NCBI RefSeq assembly: GCF_014201835.1
Contig: NZ_JACHFH010000011.1
Coordinates: forward strand, 1 to 64,000
DNA: 64,000 nucleotides
Origin: Pectinatus brassicae
GTDB taxonomy: Bacteria > Bacillota > Negativicutes > Selenomonadales > Selenomonadaceae
Direction of reading: 5' to 3'
Shown: positions 32,707 through 43,303 of the stretch, in pieces
How the letters are laid out: every line of letters starts with the position of its first letter
Numbering within the stretch: the stretch's first letter is position 1
Made by a program: the position numbers and the translations under genes
Notes under the pieces: model-generated
What the model was told of the DNA's origin: nothing
Databases searched by the model: none
What the model saw: only the letters and a program-made list of their open reading frames with translations

Positions 32707-33699
32707 TTAGGCATTGTTTTGTATGGCAATATTAACAGTAGCCAGCATATTGGGTTTAATGCCGTCCATTTTATCAGAAGGGATAAATATTTTTATTATA
32801 TATTTTTTCTCTTTTCCTGCAGGGGCAATTATGTCCGCAACTGTGCCATTTATGTCTTTGCCATTAATACTGCAGTCAGCATAAGCCCCTTTTTTTATAT
32901 TAACTATTTGCTGTTTATCTGCTTTAGCTTCAAGCCACATCGAATCTGATGTACCAATATTGAAAATATTTTCACCGGCAGTTATTTTACTGCCAATTTT
33001 TATATTGGTATAATATAAAATTCCGTCAGCAGCAGCTTCTAAAGAAACTAAATTAGTGTTTTTTTGGGCAGTTTCCAGTGCTTGCTTGGTCTGTTCTAAA
33101 CGAGTTTTAGCCGTCTCAATGTCCTTAGCTGTTACGCCGCTAGGAACAGTGTTTACGACCTGTGTTGTGTGACTGGCATTCAAAGCTGCCTGAGCTGAAC
33201 TTGCTGCCGCAGCAGCTGCTTCATATTCTGCTCGGCTGACAGCTCCTATAGAATATAATTGTTGCATTTTACTGGCTTGCGCGGCAGCTGCTTGGTATTG
33301 ATTATAGTCAGCTGCTGACGGTCCGGATGAATGGGCCACTGTTCTAGTGGTGCTGCTTTTACTTAAAGCTACCATATTGTCATACTGTTCCTGCGCTTTT
33401 TGTACAGCCTGCTGCAGATTTTCAATATCCTTTTGTGTAACATTTGGTTTTATTTGTGCTAAAGCTTGTCCGGCTTTTACCTTTTGTCCATCTTTTATTA
33501 GTACTTTTTCCAAGGTACCATTAGTTAAAGTTTTATTATTAACTAATGTCCCTACGACACGAACGTCATAGAAAGATATATGTCGATGGTAATGAGAATA
33601 AGCCCATATACCAAAATTAATACCGAGGATTATTATTAAAAGCATGGGTAACGCAAATTTTATTATTGGTGCTATTTTTCGACTAATGTCAGTTTCCAA
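32707..33699 (-). CDS. HlyD/EmrA-like membrane fusion protein
   Basis: A 330-residue periplasmic adaptor: one N-terminal membrane helix (about 10-30), a biotinyl-lipoyl half (VRVVGTLVNNKTLTNGTLEKVLIKDGQKVKAGQALAQI split across residues 45-85), an alanine-rich coiled coil (about 85-220) and the second lipoyl/beta-barrel part. The start is TTG at 33699: AGGAGG lies seven bases before it, inside the longer open frame that begins at 33732. It would link an inner-membrane exporter to an outer-membrane channel, again implying a diderm cell, but no partner is adjacent. Confidence 0.8.
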   Translation of the reverse strand: METDISRKIAPIIKFALPMLLIIILGINFGIWAYSHYHRHISFYDVRVVGTLVNNKTLTNGTLEKVLIKDGQKVKAGQALAQIKPNVTQKDIENLQQAVQKAQEQYDNMVALSKSSTTRTVAHSSGPSAADYNQYQAAAAQASKMQQLYSIGAVSRAEYEAAAAAASSAQAALNASHTTQVVNTVPSGVTAKDIETAKTRLEQTKQALETAQKNTNLVSLEAAADGILYYTNIKIGSKITAGENIFNIGTSDSMWLEAKADKQQIVNIKKGAYADCSINGKDINGTVADIIAPAGKEKKYIIKIFIPSDKMDGIKPNMLATVNIAIQNNA

Positions 33700-33821
33700 A
33701 ATTGAGCCTCCTAAATGAATATCCATTAGCACATAGTATGAATTATTGTTATGGACGGATGATATTGATTTTCTAATACAGTATATTTTAACAAATCTTT
33801 GTTGTTTTAGACAGTATTATT

Positions 33822-35444
33822 TCAAAAGAAACATGATTTTCCAATAAATTCCCGCAAAATCGAATTATTAGGGATGTCATCTTCATTATAAATATCCTTA
33901 AAGAAATTTAAAAAATCTAAAAGCTGTTTAGCAGTACTGTGTTCTGGCACATTGCTGCTTATTTTTTCTAATAGTGGATAAGCGTATTTTTTTAGTACGG
34001 CCAATTCGTAAATCATGGCAGAGTTAAACATTATGTCGGCATTTTCCTGATAAGGAAAAATATTCTTTTCCTCGCCGGCACGGACTTCTTTCCATTGTTT
34101 AATAGTCTTTAATGCGGAAGATCCGCGGAATTGATAGTCGCGCACAATACGACGGATCAGTCGAGCTACCGTTGTAGGTATATTATTATGATCGTCAATC
34201 CCCAGCTGGGTCAAGGCACTTATATATATTTTATAGACAGCATCCGTTGGCAGAAAATTGGTTAATTCTGGATTAAGCCCATGAATTCCTTCAATTATTA
34301 TTGGCTGATAATTTTGCAGCTGTAGATAATCACCATTCCATTTTTTCTGTCCGCTAATGAAATCATATTTGGGAATATTTATTTGTTTTCCAGCAAGAAG
34401 CTGCAAAATATCTTTGCTTAAAAGCTCCTTATCAATGGCATTAAAAGATTCAAAATCATATTCGCCATTTTCATTACGCGGTGTTTCTTCTCTATCACGA
34501 AAATAATCATCAATTGATAATGATACAGGCTTTATGCCATTTACTAATAATTGTATGCGTAATCTTTGGGCAAATGTTGTTTTTCCAGAGGAAGAGGGGC
34601 CGGCAATGCATATAACACGCGCGTGACTCATGTTTTTTACAATATTATCGGCAATTTGTGCAATCTTTTTTTCCTGCAGGGCTTCGGAGATGCGTATGAG
34701 TTCACCAGTTTGATTTTTCTTTATATATCTATTTAAACTACTGACATAATCACAATGAAGTATATTAGCCCATTTGTCAGCTTCAGATAATAATGCCGCT
34801 AATTTTTCCTGATTTTCTTGCGGTGGCAATTTGTCAGGTGCTGTTATTTTAGGCGTACGCACTATTATCCCTGGGGCATAGTGATCAATAGCAAATAAAT
34901 TTAAATCCTTTGTGCTTGGGAGCATCGGCCCATAGAGATAATCATAATAATTATCACAATAATAAATGCTGACTTCGTCTTGTTTTAAGGATTTTATTAA
35001 AGCTACTTTGGCTAGTTGATTCTTTTTTTGAAATAATTCAATAGCTTGTTTTTTACTTAATGTTTTTTTTATAATAGGCAGCTGTTGTTTAATCATATTT
35101 TGCATTAAATCTGAAATTTTTTTAATATTTTCCGGTGTAACTAATTCCTGTGGTGTAATGCGACAGAACATACCATGATTTACTGAATGCTCCACAATCA
35201 TATGTGCATGGGGAAATGATTGTTTTAAGGCTGCCATTAGCAGAAATAAAACACTGCGACGGTAGATAATAATTCCTTCGCTGGAATGCATATCAACAAA
35301 TTCGATATTTTCTGTGGCGTTAAATGATGATTGCAAATCACGCAGGGTATTATTTACCTTTACTGCCAGTATGGGCTGAGTATATTTATTTTTTTTATCA
35401 TTAAGCAAATACGATATTTTTTGATTAACATGATTAGGAACCAT
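33822..35444 (-). CDS. nucleoside kinase of the uridine kinase/phosphoribulokinase family with TGS-like N-terminus
   Basis: A 540-residue protein. The N-terminal third (about 20-250) resembles the TGS and second additional domain of threonyl-tRNA synthetase (HAHMIVEHSVNHGMFCR), and the C-terminal half is a P-loop kinase with GPSSSGKTTFAQRL (about 280-294), SIDDYFRDREETP and PIIIEGIHGLNPEL. Such Udk-like fusions are common in Firmicutes; which nucleoside they phosphorylate is not generally known. Monocistronic. Confidence 0.85.
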   Translation of the reverse strand: MVPNHVNQKISYLLNDKKNKYTQPILAVKVNNTLRDLQSSFNATENIEFVDMHSSEGIIIYRRSVLFLLMAALKQSFPHAHMIVEHSVNHGMFCRITPQELVTPENIKKISDLMQNMIKQQLPIIKKTLSKKQAIELFQKKNQLAKVALIKSLKQDEVSIYYCDNYYDYLYGPMLPSTKDLNLFAIDHYAPGIIVRTPKITAPDKLPPQENQEKLAALLSEADKWANILHCDYVSSLNRYIKKNQTGELIRISEALQEKKIAQIADNIVKNMSHARVICIAGPSSSGKTTFAQRLRIQLLVNGIKPVSLSIDDYFRDREETPRNENGEYDFESFNAIDKELLSKDILQLLAGKQINIPKYDFISGQKKWNGDYLQLQNYQPIIIEGIHGLNPELTNFLPTDAVYKIYISALTQLGIDDHNNIPTTVARLIRRIVRDYQFRGSSALKTIKQWKEVRAGEEKNIFPYQENADIMFNSAMIYELAVLKKYAYPLLEKISSNVPEHSTAKQLLDFLNFFKDIYNEDDIPNNSILREFIGKSCFF

Positions 35445-35526
35445 AATTATTCAACTCTTTTCAATAATAAATAAAAGCCTAAAGCAGTGAATACTTTTTT
35501 AGACTTTTAAAATAATTACTATTCAA

Positions 35527-36522
35527 TTAAAAAAATAATTTTAAAAATTTATAAATGATTGCAGCCAGCGCTGCTGTAGCTGGAATTGTCAATACCCAGG
35601 CAACAGCCATTTGCTGTGCTACTCCCCAACGAACAGCCTTTATTCTTTTAGCAGTTCCTACGCCCATTATAGAACCAGAAACAACATGAGTGGTACTTAC
35701 AGGTAAGGACATCAATGTTGCAGAAAAAATTATCAGTGAAGAGTTTAAATCAGCAGCAAAACCACTAATTGGTTCAAGTTTAAATATTTTGCCGCCAACC
35801 GTTTTGATTATTTTCCACCCACCAATAGCAGTACCACAACCCATGGAAACCGCTGCCATAATTTTTACGAAGGTAGGTACTTCAAATACACTTATATAGC
35901 CGGCACTTAATAGTGCTAAGGTGATAATCCCCATCGATTTTTGGGCATCATTGGATCCATGCGAAAAAGCCATCATTGCAGCTGACAAAATCTGCATTTT
36001 CTTAAAGCGATTATTTATTGCTGATGGTCGGCATTTCCCAAATATCATAAATAACAGGGTCATTATGATACAACCTACTATCGCTGCACATAACGGAGAT
36101 AAAACTAATGCTAAGATAATTTTACCTATTCCCCAGTAATTAAGCCCAACCGTTCCTGTGGAAATAAGTACGGCACCGATTATTCCACCGACAAGGGCAT
36201 GTGAAGAACTGCTTGGCAGAGCCAGCCACCAAGTTAATAAATTCCATATAACTGAACTGGCTAAAGCAGCTATTAATATTAATTCATTGACATGCTCAGC
36301 CGACTTAACGATATCGCCCCCAATGGTATGGGCAACACCAGTACTATACATGGCTCCGCAAAAATTTAATATAGCTGCCATTATAATTGCAATACGAGGG
36401 CTCATAGCCCTGGTTGATACTGAAGTAGCTATAGCATTGGCAGTATCATGAAATCCATTTATAAAGTCAAAAACCAAAGCTAGGGCAATAACTAAGATCA
36501 TTATTATTTGGAGTTCATGCAT
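35527..36522 (-). CDS. pit: inorganic phosphate transporter, Pit family
   Basis: A 331-residue polytopic protein with two PHO4 halves: FDFINGFHDTANAIATSVSTRAMSPR in the first and MAFSHGSNDAQKSMGIITLALL in the second, both family signatures. It performs metal-phosphate:proton symport. Its start overlaps the end of the upstream DUF47 gene by eight bases, the standard regulator-transporter pair. Confidence 0.95.
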   Translation of the reverse strand: MHELQIIMILVIALALVFDFINGFHDTANAIATSVSTRAMSPRIAIIMAAILNFCGAMYSTGVAHTIGGDIVKSAEHVNELILIAALASSVIWNLLTWWLALPSSSSHALVGGIIGAVLISTGTVGLNYWGIGKIILALVLSPLCAAIVGCIIMTLLFMIFGKCRPSAINNRFKKMQILSAAMMAFSHGSNDAQKSMGIITLALLSAGYISVFEVPTFVKIMAAVSMGCGTAIGGWKIIKTVGGKIFKLEPISGFAADLNSSLIIFSATLMSLPVSTTHVVSGSIMGVGTAKRIKAVRWGVAQQMAVAWVLTIPATAALAAIIYKFLKLFF

Positions 36523-37138
36523 ATTTCATTACCACGCCTCTTATCATGTCTGCAAGCGATTCGCAATGATCCAACGTATTTTCAAGATACTCTAGGATAT
36601 CTTTCCATTTTATGATTTCAATTGGGTCTTTTACTGTAGCAAATAATTGTGCAACTTCTTCACGATACAGTTTGTCTCCAGCACTTTCCAATTTACTTAT
36701 CCGTGCGGTGTAATTTAAGATTTTCTTTTCATTATGCTGCAATTTATGCAGTAATTTGAAAACCTCACTAATATCAACAGTTGCTTCAATCAGCAATTGT
36801 GACATTTCTAGAGCTGTCGGCCGTATCTCATCAATACGGTACATTATCGCACGTTGTAGTGTCCCTTGCAAAAAATCTACGCCATCATCAAGACCATTGG
36901 CAATAGCATAAATATCTTCGCGATCTATCGGAGTTATAAATGTGTGATTTAGTTTATCAATAATTTTATCATTGATATCATCAGCAGCATGTTCCAAATC
37001 AGTAATGGTCCGCATTTTTTCTTCAGCTCTGCTATAATCAGACATTACCTCATTGATAATTAAAGCGCCTTTATGAAAATATTCGGCACTTTGAGCGAAC
37101 AGGTCATAAAATTCCGTATTCTTTTTTACAAGAAACAT
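36515..37138 (-). CDS. DUF47/PhoU-like Pit accessory protein
   Basis: A 207-residue all-helical protein (YkaA/TIGR00153 type), with repeated heptads such as DLEHAADDINDKIIDKLNHTF and the DREDIYAIANGLDDGVDFLQG block. The family resembles PhoU and is nearly always encoded with Pit; it is thought to modulate transport. Translational overlap with pit supports this. Confidence 0.92.
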   Translation of the reverse strand: MFLVKKNTEFYDLFAQSAEYFHKGALIINEVMSDYSRAEEKMRTITDLEHAADDINDKIIDKLNHTFITPIDREDIYAIANGLDDGVDFLQGTLQRAIMYRIDEIRPTALEMSQLLIEATVDISEVFKLLHKLQHNEKKILNYTARISKLESAGDKLYREEVAQLFATVKDPIEIIKWKDILEYLENTLDHCESLADMIRGVVMKYA

Positions 37139-37272
37139 AGACTTCCTCCCAAGTATGCAACAGCAAACAATTATTTAGATATTGTAAAAATTTAAGCACG
37201 CTTTTACAATGCCTTAATAATCATTTTACAATATTTACTTAGGATTATACAATACACTAATTCATATATCCC

Positions 37273-38760
37273 TTAAATTTTTAAATATTTTTTTATTGCT
37301 TGTGCCATTTTTTCAGGTTGGCAAATGCCGGAATGTATTGTAGCTGCGCCATTTAAAGCAGTTAATCCAGCTGGGATATTTTGTTTATTATATTTTTTTA
37401 ATTCAGCCAAAAGTGTAAACTCATCTTTACCGGAAACTTCAATATTTAATGCTTTTAACACATTATCGTTAAATTTATAAGGGCTGGCCGTAGATAATAC
37501 TACCATACAACTATCATCATTTTGCAAATTTTTATAAGCTTGGGCAGCATGCCAGGCTACAGCTGTATGTGGATCAATAACATAATTATATTTATCATAG
37601 ACATCTTTTATGGTGGTTAAAGTATCTTCTTCATTAAGCCATTGAGCTGCAAAAACAGCTGTGATTTTTTCTAAAATTTCTTTATTGACGGTATAAGTAC
37701 CTTTTGTCTGCAGATCATTCATCCATGTATTTAGTTGTTTGTCATCATTAACCATATGAAACAGCAGGCGTTCTAAATTACTGGAAATTAAAATATCCAT
37801 TGATGGAGAAATTGTTTTGAAGAATTCTCTTTTTTTATCGTATGTGCCGGTAGCAAAGAAATCTGTTAATACATTGTTGGAATTAGAAGCACAGATTAAT
37901 TTATTAACAGGCAATCCCATTTCTTTGGCATAAAAGCCTGCCAAAATATCACCGAAATTACCGGTAGGTACTGTAAAATTAATTTTTTGGCCCATTTCAA
38001 TATCGTTAGTATTTACTAAATCGCAATAAGCACTAAAATAATATACTATCTGTGGCAGCAATCGACCCCAATTAATTGAATTGGCTGATGATAAATTATA
38101 GCCTTTACTAGTTAATAATTCATTTATTGCATTATCATTAAAAATACGTTTTACACCAGACTGAGCATCATCAAAATTTCCTTCAATAGCAATTACTTCA
38201 ACATTTCTACCTTTTTGCGTAATCATTTGGCGGCGCTGGATATCGCTTACGCCTTCCTGCGGATAAAATACGATTATTTTTATATTATCGACATCACAGA
38301 ATCCTTCCAGGGCGGCTTTTCCGGTATCACCAGAAGTTGCTACTAATATTACAATATCATTTTCTGCTTTAGTTTTCTTCAGGGCTGTCGACATAAGCTG
38401 CGGTAATAGCTGCAAGGCCATATCCTTAAAGGCACTGGTTGGTCCATGCCATAATTCAAGGCAATGCTCATCATTAAAGCTCACTATTGGGGCAATAGCT
38501 GCTGTATCAAATTTATTATGGCCATAGGCATTATCGACACAAGTGCTGATTTCTTCAGCACTATAATCACTTAAGTACAATGCAAGTATTTTTTTTGCCC
38601 GTTCCTGATAGGAACAGTGCTGCAGAGAAATTAAAAACTCTTTATCAATTTGCGGAAAAGTTTCCGGTACGAATAGACCGCCATCAGAAGCCATTCCTTT
38701 TATAATAGCCTCTGATGCTGATACTTTATTATTGATATTTCTGGTACTGATGTATTTCAT
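37273..38760 (-). CDS. thrC: threonine synthase
   Basis: A 495-residue fold-type II PLP enzyme of the longer (class with N-terminal YISTRN, yeast/E. coli-like) group. PLP lysine lies in PTSAFKDMALQLLPQ; further blocks are VATSGDTGKAALEGF and FTVPTGNFGDILAGFYAKEMGLP. Converts O-phosphohomoserine to threonine. It follows the aspartate kinase gene on the same strand after a 167-base gap containing a hairpin. Confidence 0.96.
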   Translation of the reverse strand: MKYISTRNINNKVSASEAIIKGMASDGGLFVPETFPQIDKEFLISLQHCSYQERAKKILALYLSDYSAEEISTCVDNAYGHNKFDTAAIAPIVSFNDEHCLELWHGPTSAFKDMALQLLPQLMSTALKKTKAENDIVILVATSGDTGKAALEGFCDVDNIKIIVFYPQEGVSDIQRRQMITQKGRNVEVIAIEGNFDDAQSGVKRIFNDNAINELLTSKGYNLSSANSINWGRLLPQIVYYFSAYCDLVNTNDIEMGQKINFTVPTGNFGDILAGFYAKEMGLPVNKLICASNSNNVLTDFFATGTYDKKREFFKTISPSMDILISSNLERLLFHMVNDDKQLNTWMNDLQTKGTYTVNKEILEKITAVFAAQWLNEEDTLTTIKDVYDKYNYVIDPHTAVAWHAAQAYKNLQNDDSCMVVLSTASPYKFNDNVLKALNIEVSGKDEFTLLAELKKYNKQNIPAGLTALNGAATIHSGICQPEKMAQAIKKYLKI

Positions 38761-38811
38761 ATTTATCCCTCTTTATTATTCTAAGTAATTTATTTACAAA
38801 AAATGCTGTAG

Positions 38812-38866
38812 ATAGTAATAAGTGCCTTACAGAATTATTCCCTGTAAAGCACTTATTATTCTTATA
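38812..38866 (-). other. hairpin between lysC and thrC
   Basis: AATAAGTGCTTTACAG and CTGTAAGGCACTTATT pair over about 16 bp. Neither arm is followed by a T-run, so it may be a processing or stabilising element or a weak terminator between the two genes rather than a full stop. Confidence 0.5.
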
Positions 38867-38927
38867 AAAGTTTATAAGTCATCTTTAACAGTAATTAAAA
38901 TAAAAATTAACTATAATGGCTTATATA

Positions 38928-40157
38928 TTATTTTTCAGCAAAAAATTCATTGTGGATAATATTTACAGCTTCTTCTAAAGCGGCACTTTTTATCAGGCAG
39001 GAAATGCTTATTTCAGAGGTGCTTATTACGTCAATATTTATACCAGCATTGGATAATGCGCCAAACATTCTGGCAGCAATACCAGGATTGCCAAGCATCC
39101 CTACACCAACAATGGATACTTTAGCCACATCTTTTTCAATAAGAACGCCAATGGCTTTAAGATCAGCAGCTACTTTATCTACAACTTCTTTAGCAGTATT
39201 AAGATCATCAAGGGCAACAGTAAAGACCATATCAGTGACATTTTTTTCAACATTACGAATGCTTTGTACGATCATATCAACATCAACATTATTATCGGCT
39301 AAGGCTGAAAAAATGGAATAAGCTATGCCAGGGTTATTTGGTACTCCTAATACAGCAATTTTAGCAACTTTAGCATCATGACTTACTCCTCTTATTACAA
39401 AACCCTTTTCTTCCATTGTATATTCCTCCCTAATTATTGTACCAGGCTTATTGGTGAATGTGGATCTGACATGAATCGGCATATTCAACAGCTGGCCTAC
39501 TTCAACCGAACGTGGCTGCATTACACCAGAACCAAGACGTGCCATCTCGAGCATTTCGTGATAAGTAATTTCTTTCATTCTGCGAGCATTTTTTACAATG
39601 CGCGGGTCAGCTGAATAAATACCATCAACATCTGTATAGATTTCACAGCTATCGGCTTTTAAGGCACCAGCTAAAGCCACAGCTGATGTATCGGAGCCGC
39701 CCCGCCCCAAAGTAACAGGATCACCTAATTGGTCACAGCCTTGAAAGCCCGCTACAATAACAATGTTACCTTTATCTAGTTCATCTATTACACGCTGAGG
39801 CTTGATATCAAGAATCTTGCCTTTCGTATGAATATCATTTGTTTTTATGCCCGCAAGTGGTCCTGTCAGGGAAACAGCATTTTCGCCTAATACCTTAAAA
39901 GCCATCGTCAATAAAGCTATGGACATTTGCTCACCGGTAGTAAGCAGCATATCCATTTCTCTAGTATGCTTATAAGGCTCTTTATCTATTTCTTTAGCTA
40001 ATTTTATTAAGTTATCAGTAGTGTCCCCCATAGCAGATACTACAACAACTACTTTATCATTTTTTTCTTTTTCAGCAATAATCCTTTTGGCTACATTCAT
40101 TATTTTTTCTGTACTTCCAACAGAACTACCGCCAAATTTTTTAACAATCAGTGACAT
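38928..40157 (-). CDS. lysC: aspartate kinase
   Basis: A 409-residue monofunctional aspartokinase: VKKFGGSSVGSTEKI at the N-terminus, GRGGSDTSAVALAGAL, and two ACT domains at the C-terminus (about 265-405, VLGVPNNPGIAYSIF and VGVGMLGNPGIAARMF) for feedback control by lysine and/or threonine. Commits aspartate to lysine, threonine and methionine synthesis. No lysine riboswitch is recognisable upstream. Confidence 0.96.
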   Translation of the reverse strand: MSLIVKKFGGSSVGSTEKIMNVAKRIIAEKEKNDKVVVVVSAMGDTTDNLIKLAKEIDKEPYKHTREMDMLLTTGEQMSIALLTMAFKVLGENAVSLTGPLAGIKTNDIHTKGKILDIKPQRVIDELDKGNIVIVAGFQGCDQLGDPVTLGRGGSDTSAVALAGALKADSCEIYTDVDGIYSADPRIVKNARRMKEITYHEMLEMARLGSGVMQPRSVEVGQLLNMPIHVRSTFTNKPGTIIREEYTMEEKGFVIRGVSHDAKVAKIAVLGVPNNPGIAYSIFSALADNNVDVDMIVQSIRNVEKNVTDMVFTVALDDLNTAKEVVDKVAADLKAIGVLIEKDVAKVSIVGVGMLGNPGIAARMFGALSNAGINIDVISTSEISISCLIKSAALEEAVNIIHNEFFAEK

Positions 40158-40590
40158 TCTTATCCCCCTAGGTTACTTATTTAATACGAAAGAGCCAATA
40201 GCCTTTTTTATTATAAACTAACGTCTTTACAATTTTATAAAAATAAAATAAAACCGACAATATAAAAAAACTATATAACTTTTAGTATTATCAAGCATAA
40301 CAATTGTTACATTATACAACATAAACAACTATTATGTATAGATGCTATAACAAAAAATATTACGTTTTGACCATGAAATTTAATATATGATTATCGTTTT
40401 TTCGGAAAATCATAAAAAAACCACATTAAAGTCCTGTTTACACTTAGGTTATAGATTTAACCTATAATAGCATAAGTTGAATAAAAAAATAACAAAAATT
40501 TAAGTAACATCATATATTATATTGCAGTTTGTTGTCTGTTTTGCTATTATTGTCATGTAGTAGATTATTATTTTTTTAGGAGGAGATCTA
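40158..40590. promoter_or_regulatory. divergent intergenic region lysC-purE with a palindromic site over the purE -10 box
   Basis: 433 bases. TAGGTTA-N6-TAACCTA (40445-40464) is a perfect inverted repeat that touches TATAAT at 40463-40468, so a repressor bound there would block a plus-strand promoter reading into purE. From there to the purE start is about 125 bases of untranslated leader without an evident purine riboswitch. A second short inverted repeat, GATTATCG/CGGAAAATC, lies near 40389-40412. Confidence 0.5.
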
Positions 40591-41079
40591 ATGAAAGTAG
40601 CTGTTGTAATGGGCAGCGATTCAGATTTACCGGTCTTAAAACCGGCTATTGAACTATTACATGAATTCGGCGTAGAAGCTGAAGTAATAGTAGCTTCAGC
40701 ACATCGTACTCCCTTGAAAGTTCAAGAACTTGTCAGTTCTGCACAAGACCGTGGGGTTGGCGCCTTTATTTCGGCAGCCGGCGCAGCGGCTCATTTAGGA
40801 GGCGTAATAGCTTCTTATACTACACTTCCTGTAATAGGTGTACCAATTAATGCAACTGCATTAAATGGCATTGATGCACTACTAAGCACTGTTCAAATGC
40901 CATCAGGTATTCCCGTTGCTACTATGGCAATAAATGGCGCAAAAAACGCGGCTATTTTTGTTGTAGAAATTTTTGCGCTTAGCAATCCGGAACTCAAACA
41001 AAAATTAGCACAATATCGAGCTAAAATGGTTGAAGAAGTAGAAGCAAAAGCTGCAAAAGTAGCTAAAGAATTACAATAA
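40591..41079 (+). CDS. purE: N5-carboxyaminoimidazole ribonucleotide mutase PurE (class I)
   Basis: A 162-residue class I PurE: VVMGSDSDLPVLKPA (Ser/Asp active site), VIVASAHRTPLKVQEL and FISAAGAAAHLGGVIAS. First gene of a purE-C-F-M-N-H-D run; purK is not adjacent. RBS AGGAGGAG before the ATG. Confidence 0.96.
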   Translation: MKVAVVMGSDSDLPVLKPAIELLHEFGVEAEVIVASAHRTPLKVQELVSSAQDRGVGAFISAAGAAAHLGGVIASYTTLPVIGVPINATALNGIDALLSTVQMPSGIPVATMAINGAKNAAIFVVEIFALSNPELKQKLAQYRAKMVEEVEAKAAKVAKELQ

Positions 41080-41106
41080 TTATTTAATTTACAGGGGGAT
41101 TTTATT

Positions 41107-41817
41107 ATGAGTAAAGAAAAATTATATGAAGGTAAAGCAAAGGTTATATACACTACCGATAATCCTGATGAACTACTAGTTTATTATAAAGATGATGCTA
41201 CCGCTGGAAATGGTGCTAAAAAAGGCACTATCATGGAAAAAGGTATTTTAAATAATAAAATTTCAGCATTTTTCTTTGATATGCTGGCTGAAAATAATAT
41301 TGAACATCATTATATCAGCATGCCTAGTGAAAGAGAAATGATTGTTAAAAAACTTGATATAATTCCTCTTGAAGTTGTTCTTCGTAACGTTGCTGCTGGA
41401 AGTCTTGCTCAGCGTTTAGGTGTTGAAGAAGGCACAAAGCTTTCCACTCCTGTTCTTGAATACTACTACAAATGCGATGAACTTGGTGATCCAATGATTA
41501 ACCAGTTCCATATTAAAGCAATGAACTGGGCTACTGAAGATGAGTTAGCTCAGATTGAAAAACTTGGTCTTAAAATCAATGATATTATGACAAAATATTT
41601 AAAGACTAAGAATATTGATCTTATCGATTTTAAACTTGAATTTGGTCGTTATCATGGCAAAGTTATTTTAGGTGATGAAATATCTCCTGATAACTGTCGT
41701 TTCTGGGATAGTGAAACACATGAAAAACTTGATAAAGACCGTTTCCGCAGAGATTTAGGAAATGTTGAAGATGCTTATAAAGAAATACTGCATCGTTTAA
41801 CAGGCGAAAAAGCTTAA
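41107..41817 (+). CDS. purC: phosphoribosylaminoimidazole-succinocarboxamide synthase
   Basis: A 236-residue SAICAR synthetase: [31 protein letters not shown] split, then [50 protein letters not shown] split across 180-210. Condenses CAIR with aspartate using ATP. 27 bases after purE. Confidence 0.97.
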   Translation: MSKEKLYEGKAKVIYTTDNPDELLVYYKDDATAGNGAKKGTIMEKGILNNKISAFFFDMLAENNIEHHYISMPSEREMIVKKLDIIPLEVVLRNVAAGSLAQRLGVEEGTKLSTPVLEYYYKCDELGDPMINQFHIKAMNWATEDELAQIEKLGLKINDIMTKYLKTKNIDLIDFKLEFGRYHGKVILGDEISPDNCRFWDSETHEKLDKDRFRRDLGNVEDAYKEILHRLTGEKA

Positions 41818-41840
41818 TTAATAGGAGAGATAATAAATAG

Positions 41841-43277
41841 ATGGTTGATATTTCCGCATCAAGCAAATGGCATGAAGAATGCGGCGTCTTTGGCGCCTAT
41901 TCACATACGGAAGATGTATCATTAATGACATATCTGGGGCTCTATGCCCTGCAACATCGCGGTCAGGAAAGTGCTGGTATAGCTATAACTGATGGTGCAT
42001 GGATGGATGTTACCCGCGGTATGGGACTTGTAAATGAAGTCTTTCGTCATCAGCTTCCTCATATGGATAATCAATACATAGCCATTGGCCACGTACGTTA
42101 TTCTACCACCGGTTCTAGTTTATTAGCTAATACCCAGCCGTTAATGGTAAATTATGCTGGCGGTAAAATAAGTTTGGCCCATAATGGTAACTTGACAAAT
42201 GCTTCTCAGATTCGTCGCGAAATGGAAGAACAGGGAAATGTTTTCCAAACTTCTATTGATACAGAAGTCTTCGTCAATCTGATTGCAAAATCGAAACAGC
42301 CTGCCATTGAAGATAAGGTAATGGAGAGCCTAAAAAAAATTAAAGGTGCCTATTGTCTTACCATCATGACTGAAAACAAGTTAATCGGTGCACGTGACCC
42401 ACATGGTTTTAGACCGTTATGCATAGGTAAGTCTGATACAGCTTGGGTTTTATCATCTGAATCCTGCGCTCTTGAAGTTGCTGGTGTAAAATATGTTCGT
42501 GATGTTGAACCGGGAGAACTTGTTGTAATTGATAAAGATGGCTTAAAATCATATAAATTTGCTGAGGTAGAAAAAAAAGCTGCCTGCATTTTTGAATATA
42601 TTTATTTTGCTCGTCCCGATAGTGTTATTGATGGACAATGTGTTCATGATGCCCGTTTTATGATGGGACGAATCTTAGCCAGAGAATCTGGTTTTAAAGG
42701 CGATGTTGTTATATCGGTACCAGATTCAGGAACTACAGCAGCAACAGGTTTTGCCTATGAATCAGGAATTCCTTTTATTGAAGGTCTTATAAAAAATCGT
42801 TATATTGGTCGTACATTTATTCAGCCTACCCAAAAGAAACGTGATACAGCTGTTAAATTAAAATTAGGGGCGATTGTTTCTGCCGTTAAAGATAAAGACG
42901 TTATAATGGTTGATGACTCAATAGTACGTGGCACAACCAGTGGTAAAATTGTGCGCATGCTGCGCAATGCTGGAGCAAAATCCATCAAAATGTGCGTGAG
43001 CTCGCCACCGATTGGGTATCCGTGCTATTATGGCATTGATACATCGATACGTAAGGAACTCATTGCAGCTACTAAAAGTGTTGATGAAATTCGTGAATAT
43101 ATTGGTGCAGATGCACTGCACTTTTTATCCATAGATGGTTTAAAACAAAGTATTTCTGAAGCTAATAGCGATGATATGTGCTATGCCTGCTTTAATAATT
43201 CCTATCCTGTAGAACTGCCAAAAGATGATGCCGTTGGCGCTGATAAATATGTATTTGAACATGCAAAGAAAAAATAA
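41841..43277 (+). CDS. purF: amidophosphoribosyltransferase
   Basis: A 478-residue enzyme of the Bacillus type: a propeptide of 13 residues is removed to expose the catalytic Cys of [10 protein letters not shown], followed by the Ntn glutaminase domain and the PRTase domain with [17 protein letters not shown]. Cysteines in [23 protein letters not shown] and [12 protein letters not shown] are the likely 4Fe-4S ligands. First committed step of purine synthesis. 23 bases after purC. Confidence 0.96.
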   Translation: MVDISASSKWHEECGVFGAYSHTEDVSLMTYLGLYALQHRGQESAGIAITDGAWMDVTRGMGLVNEVFRHQLPHMDNQYIAIGHVRYSTTGSSLLANTQPLMVNYAGGKISLAHNGNLTNASQIRREMEEQGNVFQTSIDTEVFVNLIAKSKQPAIEDKVMESLKKIKGAYCLTIMTENKLIGARDPHGFRPLCIGKSDTAWVLSSESCALEVAGVKYVRDVEPGELVVIDKDGLKSYKFAEVEKKAACIFEYIYFARPDSVIDGQCVHDARFMMGRILARESGFKGDVVISVPDSGTTAATGFAYESGIPFIEGLIKNRYIGRTFIQPTQKKRDTAVKLKLGAIVSAVKDKDVIMVDDSIVRGTTSGKIVRMLRNAGAKSIKMCVSSPPIGYPCYYGIDTSIRKELIAATKSVDEIREYIGADALHFLSIDGLKQSISEANSDDMCYACFNNSYPVELPKDDAVGADKYVFEHAKKK

Positions 43278-43303
43278 ATTTACTGATATTTATGGGGGAT
43301 AAC

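Noticed and set aside
40158-40590. Lysine riboswitch before lysC or purine riboswitch before purE
   Set aside because: Neither conserved core is visible on the proper strand; only short hairpins and a palindrome are present.
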